DNA from: JABMMZ01 sp964505065
GTDB lineage: Bacteria; Bacteroidota; Bacteroidia; NS11-12g; UBA955
Length of the DNA: 64,000 nucleotides
Reading direction: 5' to 3'
Assembly: GCA_964505065.1 (NCBI GenBank)
Contig: CAZDGF010000002.1
Coordinates: 1-64,000 of the forward strand
The notes under the pieces are model-generated. The model worked only from the letters and a program-made list of their open reading frames with translations. It had not been told where the DNA came from and did not search any database. The position numbers were made by a program, and so were the translations under genes. Each line of letters opens with the position of its first letter. The stretch's first letter is position 1. Shown one piece after another: positions 51,692-60,532 of the stretch.

Positions 51692-52176
51692 ATTGCTATA
51701 ATTGTGTGTCTTTTGGTTACAAGTTTATATCGGTTAATTAGGCTGTTCATCGTAGCTGCATCGTACACCAAGCCAATGGGTACGAATACATAAAATTCAA
51801 CAGAGCCTTTGGCTTCTGTTTCATAGTAGGCATATATTGGTGGCTCTCCTTCGCTTTCATAAAATATATCCGTTTCAGGTGCGCCCTCACTGGCAAAGTA
51901 TATAGTGTCTATAAAATCGGTTTCGTTAGCATTCTGAATAAATATGCGTCTTGCTGTATTATCAAATGTATCATTTAGCAACTGCTCTAATATTATTACC
52001 TGTCCATTGTACTTTAGCTTTTCAGCAGTATTCAAATAAAATGTTTTAAAACCATTGTATATATTTGCAATAGGCTGCAATAGAGAGCTTATCCAAGCTA
52101 TTTGAATACTTTTCTGCTTATTAGAAGGTAGCTTATCTAAAATAAATTGCGGTATGTTCCAATTCAGTATGCGCAC
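51688..52176 (-). CDS. Baseplate wedge protein (P2 gpI-like position)
   Basis: A 162-aa protein. MRILNWNIPQFILDKLPSNK and IQIAWISSLLQPIANIYNGF at the start, then acidic loops (EGAPETDIFYESEGEPPIYA) and a C-terminal RYKLVTKRHTI. Its place after the J-like gene matches gpI of P2-like baseplates. Function is inferred from order. Confidence 0.62.
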   Translation of the reverse strand: MRILNWNIPQFILDKLPSNKQKSIQIAWISSLLQPIANIYNGFKTFYLNTAEKLKYNGQVIILEQLLNDTFDNTARRIFIQNANETDFIDTIYFASEGAPETDIFYESEGEPPIYAYYETEAKGSVEFYVFVPIGLVYDAATMNSLINRYKLVTKRHTIIAI

Positions 52177-52178
52177 TA

Positions 52179-52997
52179 TTATTGAGGTATATAATTGATG
52201 TTTGTTAAATTGTTTAAATCGTAACTTGGGTCTATTTTTATGTAGCCACTTTCGGGCGAGTACACTCTTGTTATGTTTACAAAACTCAACATTGATGTAC
52301 TTTTGAATAGTAATTGTAGGTTTTCTACATCTTTAACACCAGCCACTTTTTGCAAATCGTCCACATACTTTATGGCTGCAAATTGTCCGTTAAAGTTTTC
52401 ATTGTTAAAAGTTTTTGTAAAATTGATAATAGCTGCATTAACATTGGTTTTCATTGTAGCCAATGGTATTTGTGCATCGTAGTAAATATTGTGCTTGGGC
52501 TTAAACAAATCTGCATCCATACTTTGTATTTGGGTAAATACGCCAGCATATTGCGTTTTGTTTAAATAGGCAGTTACAGCCAACAGCTCTTCATTGGTTA
52601 GTTTTACCAACTCCCCAGCCACTTCTTTGGCTACTTTTATTACCAATGTACCAGCACTACTAACTACAGATACTTTTTTAATTATCTGCTTAGTAGTATC
52701 TACCACAGCATATTGCGCTTTGCCATTAAGTATTACAACCACATCGCCCAATTGAAACTTTAAAATTAATTCTGCATACCAATCTATACCAGCTGTGAGC
52801 CTTGCAGAAAGTTTTGTGTCTATTTCCGTTTTGTGGACTTCAATTAGTTTATCGAAAGTATAAATAGCAGCAGCTACTATCCAAGTCCATAAACGCCATA
52901 TAGCGGTTGCGCTGCCACTGGTTAGCCCTGCCAATTCTGCCTTAGCATTTTTGGCTGCTATTATCTCATCATAAACTTCTTGTATGCTATTGTACAT
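52179..52997 (-). CDS. Baseplate J-like protein
   Basis: A 272-aa protein. The N-terminal segment EIIAAKNAKAELAGLTSGSA and the hydrophobic TAIWRLWTWIVAAAIYTFDK recur in Bacteroidetes phage baseplate proteins. The middle has DWYAELILKFQLGDVVVI, and the end reads YSPESGYIKIDPSYDLNNLT, the last strand pattern of the J family. It forms the baseplate wedge around the hub. Catalytic activity is not indicated. Confidence 0.68.
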   Translation of the reverse strand: MYNSIQEVYDEIIAAKNAKAELAGLTSGSATAIWRLWTWIVAAAIYTFDKLIEVHKTEIDTKLSARLTAGIDWYAELILKFQLGDVVVILNGKAQYAVVDTTKQIIKKVSVVSSAGTLVIKVAKEVAGELVKLTNEELLAVTAYLNKTQYAGVFTQIQSMDADLFKPKHNIYYDAQIPLATMKTNVNAAIINFTKTFNNENFNGQFAAIKYVDDLQKVAGVKDVENLQLLFKSTSMLSFVNITRVYSPESGYIKIDPSYDLNNLTNINYIPQ

Positions 52998-53053
52998 CTG
53001 TGGTGTTTGGAGTTATGGGGTTATGGTGTTCAAAATCTTTGCGCCTTTGCGTG

Positions 53054-53329
53054 CTATTTCTTTTCCTCTTCAGTTGCTTGCTCAGTCACAAATTGCACAG
53101 TCTCATTAGGCTTGCTTTCGTTCAATACGCCTACTAATTCTGCATTGCTGCCAAATTTATTGATGAGTGCAAAATATTGTCCCAGTCCGTGAGCCTCTGC
53201 AAGCTCGCTACCCTCTTCAATTACTATTTGTTTAAAATTACCTGTTTCGGTTAGGTATTGTAGCACCAATCTTGGTGTTACTGGCTCGCCATCAGTGGCG
53301 AAAGTCATTATTGCTTGTTGTAAGTTCAT
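53054..53329 (-). CDS. Small baseplate/tail hypothetical protein
   Basis: A 91-aa protein (MNLQQAIMTFATDGEPVTPR), acidic toward the C-terminus with a Glu-rich tail. It lies 3 bp downstream of the fiber gene start region. Family not recognised. Possibly a fiber chaperone or wedge adaptor. Confidence 0.6.
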   Translation of the reverse strand: MNLQQAIMTFATDGEPVTPRLVLQYLTETGNFKQIVIEEGSELAEAHGLGQYFALINKFGSNAELVGVLNESKPNETVQFVTEQATEEEKK

Positions 53330-53332
53330 AAT

Positions 53333-54601
53333 TTATATTATTGGTATTTGTATTGTACTTTCTCTTATAGCAGCATTTATAGTAAGTGCCACGCCTGTAA
53401 TGGTAGTATTGGCATCTACAGCTTTATTTGCGCCATTAGTATTTATGCCAATTATTGCTCCTGCGCTGGCATTACTTGCGCTAAAAGTATTTGAGCCAAA
53501 TGTGCTTACAAAAGTGCTGTTAGCCATTATCAGCTCGCCATTGTTTCCGTTCACGTTTTCCGAGCGAATGCAAACAGCCAGTGCGTTATTCCAGTCGCAT
53601 ACTAAAGATGCGCCCAAAATTTTTACACTACCCATTCGTCCACCGCTAAAACCATGTCTAAAAACATTGGTTAATTTAGCCACATGAAGCCCTCCTATAA
53701 TTTGCATTAGCATATTTACATTGGTGCTATCGTTTCTGCAATTGGCGTTAAACACTAAGCCATTGTTGGCAATATTATAAATGGTTTCTACACAAGTAAT
53801 CATTTGCCCAATAGTGCCTACAGCTCCTGCATGGCTCAAAGTAAAATTATTGCCATTTGCAGAAGATAATCTGCGAGCTTTAATATGCTGAAAACTTCTA
53901 CAACTTGCATCTGCATTGGCAAAGTTGGCAAACATATTGGCACTGCTTCCTGTAGCACTTATATTTTCAGCCACAATTCTGCAATATGTGCCATTGCCAG
54001 TGCTGGCATATTGTTGTAAAATGGTATAAGTTGCACCAGTGTGGGTAATATTATCCTCTACTTCTAAATTCAAATGTGCGCCATTGCTAACAAGCATACC
54101 AATAGCTGTGCCGCTACAGGCTATGCTACGGCAGCGCATAATCAGTTTACTACCTGCGCCCTCCACATATATAGCAGCGTTGGTCTCATCGGGCGTACCA
54201 AGATTACTTACAACCTCTGCCCAACCATCTACACTTGCAACAGCTCCAGCCGTGCAGTTTATGCCTCGTATTCTTGCGCCTTGGTAAAAGCAAACATTAA
54301 CACCATTTTTCATGGCAATTTTTCCAGATGCAGTATAATCGCCATGATACACTATAACCAAATCGCCAGCTGTAGCAGCTGTAATTGCAGCTGCAATAGT
54401 TTGGTATGGTTTAGCCATATTGCCACGCACAGCTGTAGCATTATTTCCTGTTAAACTTACCCATAAAGTGGTAGGTGTTTTAAAATCTATATTAGCAGAT
54501 TGGCTAATAAGCCCTACTAAATAATCAAAATTATCATCTAACTCTTGGTGAGTTAGTGGCTCTCCTTTTAAAATTCTTTTTGTTAATATTGCTGTTGGCA
54601 T
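53333..54601 (-). CDS. Beta-helix tail fiber/tailspike
   Basis: A 422-aa protein. The attachment motif ILKGEPLTHQELDDNFDYLV at the N-terminus is typical of proteins that dock on the baseplate. The rest is a long run of short Asn/Gly/Ala-rich strands (AIYVEGAGSKLIMRCRSIAC; GMLVSNGAHLNLEVEDNITH), a right-handed beta-helix. No depolymerase motif was recognised. Confidence 0.75.
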   Translation of the reverse strand: MPTAILTKRILKGEPLTHQELDDNFDYLVGLISQSANIDFKTPTTLWVSLTGNNATAVRGNMAKPYQTIAAAITAATAGDLVIVYHGDYTASGKIAMKNGVNVCFYQGARIRGINCTAGAVASVDGWAEVVSNLGTPDETNAAIYVEGAGSKLIMRCRSIACSGTAIGMLVSNGAHLNLEVEDNITHTGATYTILQQYASTGNGTYCRIVAENISATGSSANMFANFANADASCRSFQHIKARRLSSANGNNFTLSHAGAVGTIGQMITCVETIYNIANNGLVFNANCRNDSTNVNMLMQIIGGLHVAKLTNVFRHGFSGGRMGSVKILGASLVCDWNNALAVCIRSENVNGNNGELIMANSTFVSTFGSNTFSASNASAGAIIGINTNGANKAVDANTTITGVALTINAAIRESTIQIPII

Positions 54602-54604
54602 AAT

Positions 54605-54904
54605 CTAAATTGTATAATCGTTAATCATATAAGTATCGTCCACATAAGTATTGTCTTGGGTAGCTCCTGTGCCAGTGTTTATTTTTCGGCTGCTGGCTTT
54701 TAACTCTGTAGCTATTGCTTTGTTATTGGTGGTTAGCTCGGGTACAGCTTCTCTAATCTGTACCGCTTGCCCTGTTATCAGCTTGCCGTCCATATTCAGC
54801 ATGGGGTTGTCTTCCATTAATATGAAGATGCCCTCCACACAGCCGTATTCTTGCAGGGCAATATCGGTTAGAGTTTGGTTCGGATTTGTAAATATTGTTT
54901 TCAC
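54605..54904 (-). CDS. LysM-like tail protein (gpX-like)
   Basis: A 99-aa protein with NPNQTLTDIALQEYGCVEGI, then LITGQAVQIREAVPE, the LysM-like pattern of P2 gpX/Afp7-type tail proteins that fix the hub to the tube. The C-terminus is Thr/Asn-rich. It overlaps the next gene by 4 bp. Confidence 0.72.
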   Translation of the reverse strand: MKTIFTNPNQTLTDIALQEYGCVEGIFILMEDNPMLNMDGKLITGQAVQIREAVPELTTNNKAIATELKASSRKINTGTGATQDNTYVDDTYMINDYTI

Positions 54905-55200
54905 TTTTTACTTGCTATTACTGTTATATCCTCAATATTATTAACTATTACCTGCTCTTCTCTCCAATTGTCAATCGCAAGCTGCTCTTTTATATCTCGC
55001 TCAAAGTTTTCTATTTTTTGGTTTCTATTATTTTTCAAACCTCTGCCTCCAGCACCTGTTAGTGGACTGGCTTTAAAATCTCCTTGCATAGCCATTACCA
55101 AGTCCTCCAAGTTTTGCTCATCGCTTTCGCCAATTACAAAATCGCCATCTTTAATAAGCAAATCGCCAGTGGCTATATCTAATAAAATATCATTAACCAT
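54901..55200 (-). CDS. gp25/W-like baseplate wedge protein
   Basis: A 99-aa protein. LDIATGDLLIKDGDFVIGES, then NLEDLVMAMQGDFKASPLTG, resembles the gp25/gpW-like wedge proteins (family by order and pattern). It overlaps the spike gene by 8 bp and the LysM-like gene by 4 bp. Confidence 0.65.
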   Translation of the reverse strand: MVNDILLDIATGDLLIKDGDFVIGESDEQNLEDLVMAMQGDFKASPLTGAGGRGLKNNRNQKIENFERDIKEQLAIDNWREEQVIVNNIEDITVIASKK

Positions 55201-55720
55201 GTTTTACTTTTTCGTTTAATATTTTACTAAAATCAGCATCTTGTGCAGATGCTATAATCGCTTTCATGCTTATTTGCAATCCTGCCCCACCATCGGCAGC
55301 ACTTGGCGTTGGCACACCATTGTTTATCGCATTCAACACAAGCTGCAATGTAGCTTTTATTGTATTTAGCTCTGTTTGCAACTGCTCGCCTTTTACACTG
55401 CTGTATTTATTGCCGTTAAGTTCTATGCCGTCCGTTTCATGCACCATTATTACAAGCAGCTTATCTGTATTTTTATCTTTTGGCACAGCAGCCACATAGC
55501 TGCCCACTTTTGGATATAATACAGATTGATTTTCGCCAGTATTGATAACAGCACATAAGCGAGCATCTAAATACAGAGAACCTGTATTTTCATCTAATAA
55601 ATCGCAGGTTTTACTTTCTCTATCCACACTGGCTACTTTTAATATATCGGCTTTGGTTTTATCCGCAGCTTCATGTATCAGTATTTGAAAGGCTTTTTTT
55701 ATGTCGTTTATTTCGCTCAT
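55193..55720 (-). CDS. Baseplate spike (gpV-like)
   Basis: A 175-aa protein. The N-terminal OB-fold-like region KADILKVASVDRESKTCDLL, with PKVGSYVAAVPKDKNTDKLL, is followed by a helical/Gly-Ala-rich C-terminus (TPSAADGGAGLQISMKAI). By position and pattern it is the gpV-like puncturing tip attached to gpD. It overlaps the gpD gene start by 1 bp. Confidence 0.7.
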   Translation of the reverse strand: MSEINDIKKAFQILIHEAADKTKADILKVASVDRESKTCDLLDENTGSLYLDARLCAVINTGENQSVLYPKVGSYVAAVPKDKNTDKLLVIMVHETDGIELNGNKYSSVKGEQLQTELNTIKATLQLVLNAINNGVPTPSAADGGAGLQISMKAIIASAQDADFSKILNEKVKHG

Positions 55721-56736
55721 TATATTGCCTCCCTTCTTAATTGCTCTTCTGTTACCACTCTGCCAATGGTGGCAGTACGCCTAAAGCCTCTTATGCCAAA
55801 ACTTACATTTGTGCCTTCCACAAAGTAAGAGCCGTCTGTATCTTTTCTTACATCGTAGTCATCGTCTATAATGGTTGCAGTTTGCCCATGCCTTACATAC
55901 GGAATGCCAAAGCCTGTAACACTGCCTGTGTAGCCATCATATTTAAACTTTTCTAATTCTAAAGTAGCTCTTCGCTTTAATTCAGATTCATTTAAGTCCA
56001 AATCCAAATGCAAGGTTCTAACATCGCCATCGTCATCGCCAACCTCTACAGATACATCTTTGCCATTTTCACGTTTAGAAATTGCCTTTAATTTTATGCG
56101 CTTATCTTCCTTGCTGGTGTATTCTAAAGTATCGCTAATTGTGTTTTTACCAATAGAATATTTAACACGTTTTAAATCTAATAAATCTTTGCTGCTATAT
56201 ATTTTCCCACTAATCAATACAGGCTTATCATCTACCAATCTAAAAAATGATTTTATGCCGTACATATCTTCTATTTTTTTAAGCGTTTTGGCTGCCGTTT
56301 GCTCGGTTTTAAATACACGTCCCATTTGCATATCAAAGCAATCAATAGTATAGCTTGGGGCAATGTATTTAAGCACTTGCAATAGCGTGGCTGCTTTGAA
56401 TGTTTTTAATGGTATTTGCTTTCTTTTTAGTATATACATTTCATCTTCGCAATAAACATAAACTGGCGGACCAGGCTTAACGCTTTTTGCCACATAGCCC
56501 ACAAATTCGGTTCTTAATTCATTATCGTAGCCAATTTTTACAATTACTTTATCGGCTGGCTTAATTACATCTTGCAAGCGTTTTTCAATACCACCATCTA
56601 CCACAGTTATTTTCTTTGCAAACATTAGCTCGCAAGTATCAGTTTGTTGCTTAAATGTGCTATTAATATCTATGTTATGCACAAACTCAAGTTTCAATTC
56701 GCCTATCAATATATTAGCTGTTACAGTGGTGTGCAT
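55720..56736 (-). CDS. Late control gene D-like tail hub protein
   Basis: A 338-aa protein. The hub pattern FVHNIDINSTFKQQTDTCEL, VIVKIGYDNELRTEFVGYVA and FGIPYVRHGQTATIIDDDYD is typical of gpD/VgrG-like hub proteins. It caps the tube and holds the spike. It overlaps the DUF6046 gene by 1 bp. Confidence 0.85.
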   Translation of the reverse strand: MHTTVTANILIGELKLEFVHNIDINSTFKQQTDTCELMFAKKITVVDGGIEKRLQDVIKPADKVIVKIGYDNELRTEFVGYVAKSVKPGPPVYVYCEDEMYILKRKQIPLKTFKAATLLQVLKYIAPSYTIDCFDMQMGRVFKTEQTAAKTLKKIEDMYGIKSFFRLVDDKPVLISGKIYSSKDLLDLKRVKYSIGKNTISDTLEYTSKEDKRIKLKAISKRENGKDVSVEVGDDDGDVRTLHLDLDLNESELKRRATLELEKFKYDGYTGSVTGFGIPYVRHGQTATIIDDDYDVRKDTDGSYFVEGTNVSFGIRGFRRTATIGRVVTEEQLRREAI

Positions 56737-57308
56737 TAGTCAATAATTAATTTAATAGGTTTATCGCTCAAGGCATTAATTACGAAAGGTTGCGCATTGG
56801 CAAAGCCCGACATTTCTGGAAAGCGAATATTTGTAAGTACTACTTCAAATATGCCGTAATCGTTCAAAATTTTGCTTACCACTTTCAATGCTTTATTTAC
56901 TCTAAAATAGTTGCGCATTTCTATAATTTCAGCTTGTGGGAATGTCATTGTTCTATAATTTATAATTATGCCTTTAAATTCTAAATGCCAGTCGCCAATA
57001 TTGATATGCTCTTTTACAGACCCTTCCACTTTTGTAAGCTGAGTGGTTACAATATGTTTTTGCTGCGCTGGTTCTACTACAGTGGCATCGGGCAGTATGT
57101 ATTCTATTTCGCCTCCACCTTCAGTGTATAGAAACTTAAATCTATCCCACATAAATACGCCAGTGCCTTCCGAGCGTGTATTTTTAGATGTGTTTTGATT
57201 TGGATAATCAATATCCGCTTTTAAGTCTTTCAAATTATCAGGCATTTTAGTTTCTACATCTAAGCCAAAAGCTGCCTTAAAACCTTTATGTATAGAATAT
57301 TCTGCCAT
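56736..57308 (-). CDS. DUF6046-like tail protein
   Basis: A 190-aa protein. The segments YSIHKGFKAAFGLDVETKMP, FLYTEGGGEIEYILPDATVV and VTTQLTKVEGSVKEHINIGDW correspond to the DUF6046 pattern of Bacteroidetes phage tails. It sits between the tail chaperone extension (1-bp gap) and the hub, a place normally held by the tape measure and distal-tail proteins. Likely distal-tail. Confidence 0.72.
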   Translation of the reverse strand: MAEYSIHKGFKAAFGLDVETKMPDNLKDLKADIDYPNQNTSKNTRSEGTGVFMWDRFKFLYTEGGGEIEYILPDATVVEPAQQKHIVTTQLTKVEGSVKEHINIGDWHLEFKGIIINYRTMTFPQAEIIEMRNYFRVNKALKVVSKILNDYGIFEVVLTNIRFPEMSGFANAQPFVINALSDKPIKLIID

Positions 57309-57309
57309 G

Positions 57310-57884
57310 TTATATTTGTAATGTCTCGCCTTTTTTTAGGGCAAATCTTTTGCTTTCAAATTGTAATACCCATAAAAGCTGCTTTTCTTTTTCGCTCCAT
57401 TCTGCATCTGTTAGCTTTTCGGGGCAAGCAATGTGCAGATGGTAACTTAACAGAGCATTAATTTTCCTAATATAATCTTCGCCAACAGCTTCATTAATTT
57501 TGGGGCGAAGATTAATTACTTTTTTAGCCCACCTGCATAGAAAACGGGAATACTACGAGCGTAAAAAGCAGCAGAAATACCTAATTGTGTTTCTTGTAAT
57601 TTCATACGCTCATCGCCACCAATCCAGCAATTTCCTAATATAACCTCGCCAGCTTGCAAGGGCTTTTGTTGGTTCAATAATGATAGGCTCATGGCTACAG
57701 TATCTCTATCGGGTGTTTTTAAATACCCATAGCTTTTTTCTACTATTTCGCCATTTTCGTCATCTATAAATAGCTCAATGGTTTTAACATTGCCATGCTC
57801 CAGCTTCCATTTTGCCAACTGCTCTTCAGTTGCCAAGCCTACTTCCTTTAATTGTTTTTCCTCGCTCATATTAAATAATGTCAA
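57310..57884 (-). CDS. Tail assembly chaperone G-GT fusion made by -1 frameshift
   Basis: The 122-aa frame (57516-57884) ends GGLKK-stop. Just before the stop the mRNA reads CTA AAA AAG TAA, containing A_AAA_AAG (57525-57519), the best-known -1 slippery heptamer. A -1 slip enters a frame open for 69 codons (VINLRPKINEAVG to KKGETLQI, stop 57310-57312) that has no ATG, GTG or TTG at a proper place. The next gene starts 1 bp after this stop. It matches lambda G/GT-type tail chaperones, which use frameshifting to set the chaperone ratio. Confidence 0.85.
57516..57884 (-). CDS. Tail assembly chaperone (short form, gpG-like)
   Basis: A 122-aa protein (MTLFNMSEEKQLKEVGLATE; VAMSLSLLNQQKPLQAGEVI; GNCWIGGDERMKL). 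The length and position (directly after the tube gene, overlapping it by 14 bp) fit the tail chaperone that coats the tape measure during tail assembly. Ends with the slippery sequence described for the G-GT fusion. Confidence 0.82.
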   Translation of the reverse strand: MTLFNMSEEKQLKEVGLATEEQLAKWKLEHGNVKTIELFIDDENGEIVEKSYGYLKTPDRDTVAMSLSLLNQQKPLQAGEVILGNCWIGGDERMKLQETQLGISAAFYARSIPVFYAGGLKK

Positions 57885-58281
57885 TTACGAATAGATCAAT
57901 TTTAACCGCAAGGGCATCATTGCTGCTGCTTTGTATAGTTTGCGCATCGCCCAATGGAATACAACCGCTTAAAGTTTTTTTCCAAAAAAAGCCTGGTTTC
58001 AAATAAGCAATAGTAATTGGAAATGGCTGCCCTGCAAGGATAGATTTGCCCAAGCCAGCTTCCCAAGCTATATAGTCTTCAAGCAATATGGTAATACTAC
58101 CCTTAAAAGCCTCTTTGCCTTTGGTATAGCCAGCCACTTTTTTATTGCCAATAACATATTCTGGTTTTATGTCCTGCGTTTTTTCGTGGGTTATTTCCAA
58201 AACCCCATTCATTATATTGCCTGCTATGGCTACCTCTACATCGTTGTTAGAGAAACGCTCCTTGTTAATTGTAATATCCAT
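57871..58281 (-). CDS. Tail tube protein
   Basis: A 136-aa protein. The strands NDVEVAIAGNIMNGVLEITH and GYTKGKEAFKGSITILLEDY, plus its position just after the sheath gene (5-bp gap), identify a tube-forming protein of a contractile tail. Short, beta-rich, no signal peptide. Confidence 0.78.
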   Translation of the reverse strand: MDITINKERFSNNDVEVAIAGNIMNGVLEITHEKTQDIKPEYVIGNKKVAGYTKGKEAFKGSITILLEDYIAWEAGLGKSILAGQPFPITIAYLKPGFFWKKTLSGCIPLGDAQTIQSSSNDALAVKIDLFVIDII

Positions 58282-58286
58282 TTTTC

Positions 58287-59537
58287 TTATTGTTTATATG
58301 GGTTGTTAAAGCCTACTTTAATTGTTATTTTGCGTGCTATGGCTGTTGGCACAGCTGTAATTTGAACTATTAGTGTTGCACCAATCAACAAGTTTTGTTT
58401 TGGGTCTATATACACATCTACACCGCCCGAAAGGTCGCCATCGGTTACCATTGCATCTAATTTGGCTTTTGCCAAATCTTGCATTCCAAGTCTATCTGTT
58501 GTTAAAAGAAAGCCTGTTGTTTCATCTATGCGAACACGAGATTTTAATTTAGGCAACAGAGCAGATCTTGCTTGCTCTATCATTTTATCAATTACACGAG
58601 TATTTTCTATAAAAGAATAGTCATCTGTAATTAATGTGCAAGTTGGAGAGTCGTTAAGATACAAGCCATCTAACCCAGCTGTAATCACACCAAAAATAAA
58701 ACCTTTATCATTTAGCGTGTCCAAATCTACAGCAGAGTAAGTATCTAATTTAGCACCGCTGGAAAGACCGGGTATTAAATAAAAACCTTTGGCTACATCT
58801 GTCAAGTTAAACTCGGGCGTTGCTTCGCCTATATTTTGAGAAATATCTGCAATAGATATTAAGCCCAACACATCGCCCACAGCTGCATAATTATTATGCA
58901 AAGCATGCAATGCACTTATTTGATTATCTGCAAGTATTGCTACAGATACATAAGGGGCTTTTACACCTACAATATTGCGCAAATCTTGTACAGTAGTAGC
59001 ATTGCCACTAAAGGCTCTACCCTCTATTACACAGCGAGTGTATCTGTACTCTGTATTCTCCTCATCTATCAACTCTTGTGCCTTGGCAATCGCTGTTAGC
59101 ACATCTGCATCTAATCCAGCTGTAATGGTTGGCGTATAGCCCACAGCAGGGTTACGCACAAAACCAATAGCTGCTTTAATTCTACCATTGGCAGCTTTAA
59201 GTAATTTTTTAGCTCCATTCACAGTGGCTTTATCAGCCATTTGTGCCTGTGTGGTTGTTTGCGCAACGCCCATTACCCAAAGTTCGCCTTGAGGAGAGCG
59301 GGCAAAGAAACGCTTAATGTGGTGGTGCAATAAAATATTATTGGTGGTATCGTAGGCAGGTAATATGCCCAATGCTTCAGCATCACTCAATTGCTTAAAT
59401 ACATAAGCCGTATTTAATTGAAAACCGCCACCTACAGCTACAGCTCCTGCAATAAGGGCTGCTATACCATATAAGTTGTCGCCTGTGCGACCTATGCCTC
59501 CATTAAGGCGTTGTGTTTTAATATTAGGAACTGGCAT
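58287..59537 (-). CDS. Tail sheath protein (DUF2586-like)
   Basis: A 416-aa protein. GGIGRTGDNLYGIAALIAG at the N-terminus, ARSPQGELWVMGVAQTTTQ and the C-terminal LIVQITAVPTAIARKITIKV match the DUF2586/sheath pattern. The C-terminal strand exchange segment is as expected for contractile sheaths. It contracts to drive the tube through the envelope. Confidence 0.85.
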   Translation of the reverse strand: MPVPNIKTQRLNGGIGRTGDNLYGIAALIAGAVAVGGGFQLNTAYVFKQLSDAEALGILPAYDTTNNILLHHHIKRFFARSPQGELWVMGVAQTTTQAQMADKATVNGAKKLLKAANGRIKAAIGFVRNPAVGYTPTITAGLDADVLTAIAKAQELIDEENTEYRYTRCVIEGRAFSGNATTVQDLRNIVGVKAPYVSVAILADNQISALHALHNNYAAVGDVLGLISIADISQNIGEATPEFNLTDVAKGFYLIPGLSSGAKLDTYSAVDLDTLNDKGFIFGVITAGLDGLYLNDSPTCTLITDDYSFIENTRVIDKMIEQARSALLPKLKSRVRIDETTGFLLTTDRLGMQDLAKAKLDAMVTDGDLSGGVDVYIDPKQNLLIGATLIVQITAVPTAIARKITIKVGFNNPYKQ

Positions 59538-59558
59538 TTTTGTATTTGTATTTTTGTT

Positions 59559-60083
59559 TTAAAATTCTATTTTAATTTTTCTTAATATCCACACCAGCAA
59601 GCCAATGGCTAAAAGAGCAATGCCACCAACTATGCTAAATATAACGATAAGCCATGTAGGTATATATTTTTCTTTTATGGTAGTGGTTTTATTTTCCACT
59701 TTCTCAAACCGCTCTGTTATGTCTTTTATCGTAGCTTGGTAGCTGCTATCTTTGCTGCTACAATCTGCTTGCAGCTTACCCATTTTATCCAACCAAAAAG
59801 TAAGAGCCACTTTATTATCTGCACTTTTGTATTGCACTTTATTTTCAATACCATTTAAACCCTGTTTAAACATTGTTTGAAGATAGCTTGTAATGCTATC
59901 AATATCATTGCCATTTTGAACTTGTGCGCCCTGGTAAAAAAAAGTAGTATCCCTTTCTTTTATGGTAATGGTTTTTGTTTCAGTAGTATGGTTAGTTATA
60001 GTGCGAGTTTTACAACCGCCAAACACTATCATGCAAGCAATAAAAAGGGTAAGAATGGTTAATATGAATGCTGCTTTTTTCAT
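59559..60083 (-). CDS. Putative u-spanin (lipoprotein plus C-terminal membrane helix)
   Basis: A 174-aa protein. The N-terminal lipoprotein signal FILTILTLFIACMIVFGGCK has a lipobox-like FGGC, the middle is periplasmic (SYLQTMFKQGLNGIENKVQY), and a C-terminal membrane helix (WLIVIFSIVGGIALLAIGLL) ends in a short basic tail. An outer-membrane lipid anchor at one end and an inner-membrane helix at the other is the topology of unimolecular spanins, which fuse the membranes at the last step of lysis. It overlaps the endolysin by 4 bp, which supports a lysis role. Confidence 0.7.
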   Translation of the reverse strand: MKKAAFILTILTLFIACMIVFGGCKTRTITNHTTETKTITIKERDTTFFYQGAQVQNGNDIDSITSYLQTMFKQGLNGIENKVQYKSADNKVALTFWLDKMGKLQADCSSKDSSYQATIKDITERFEKVENKTTTIKEKYIPTWLIVIFSIVGGIALLAIGLLVWILRKIKIEF

Positions 60084-60532
60084 AAGTTTTTGTACTCCTC
60101 CGCAGCATCAAAGCATGGGCAAAACTTTAGCCATTCAAATTTATCTACCTTGCCATTTTTGTTGGTATCGGGGCTAAAATCTCTATGCCCTAAAATTTTA
60201 GCTGCAGGGAATTTTGCTTTCAGCTCTGTAAGTATAGAAACCAATGCAGCTTTTTGGGCTTCGGTTCTATTATCTACAGCTTTCAGCTTGCCATCTATTT
60301 TTTCAACACCGCCCATATAGCTTATGTGTATGGCATTAGCATTAAAACCAGCTACACCATTAGCTATGTCTTCTAATGGAGTGATGTAATAAATAGTTCC
60401 ATCAGCCCCTATCACAATATGATAACCATTATTTTTCCAACCACGAGCTTTAAAGCCTTTTTTCAATTGCTCAATGGTTTCTTTTTGATTGCCAGCAGTG
60501 CAATGCACAACTAAATATTTAATTTGCCTCAC
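60080..60532 (-). CDS. Endolysin: N-acetylmuramoyl-L-alanine amidase (Amidase_2)
   Basis: A 150-aa protein. Zn ligands: H in YLVVHCTAG, H in GHRDFSPDTN, and the C/D pair in FCPCFDAAEEY. NNGYHIVIGADGTIYYITPL is the core Amidase_2 motif. It cuts the amide bond between MurNAc and L-Ala in peptidoglycan. It follows the holin-like gene with a 14-bp overlap. Confidence 0.93.
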   Translation of the reverse strand: MRQIKYLVVHCTAGNQKETIEQLKKGFKARGWKNNGYHIVIGADGTIYYITPLEDIANGVAGFNANAIHISYMGGVEKIDGKLKAVDNRTEAQKAALVSILTELKAKFPAAKILGHRDFSPDTNKNGKVDKFEWLKFCPCFDAAEEYKNL

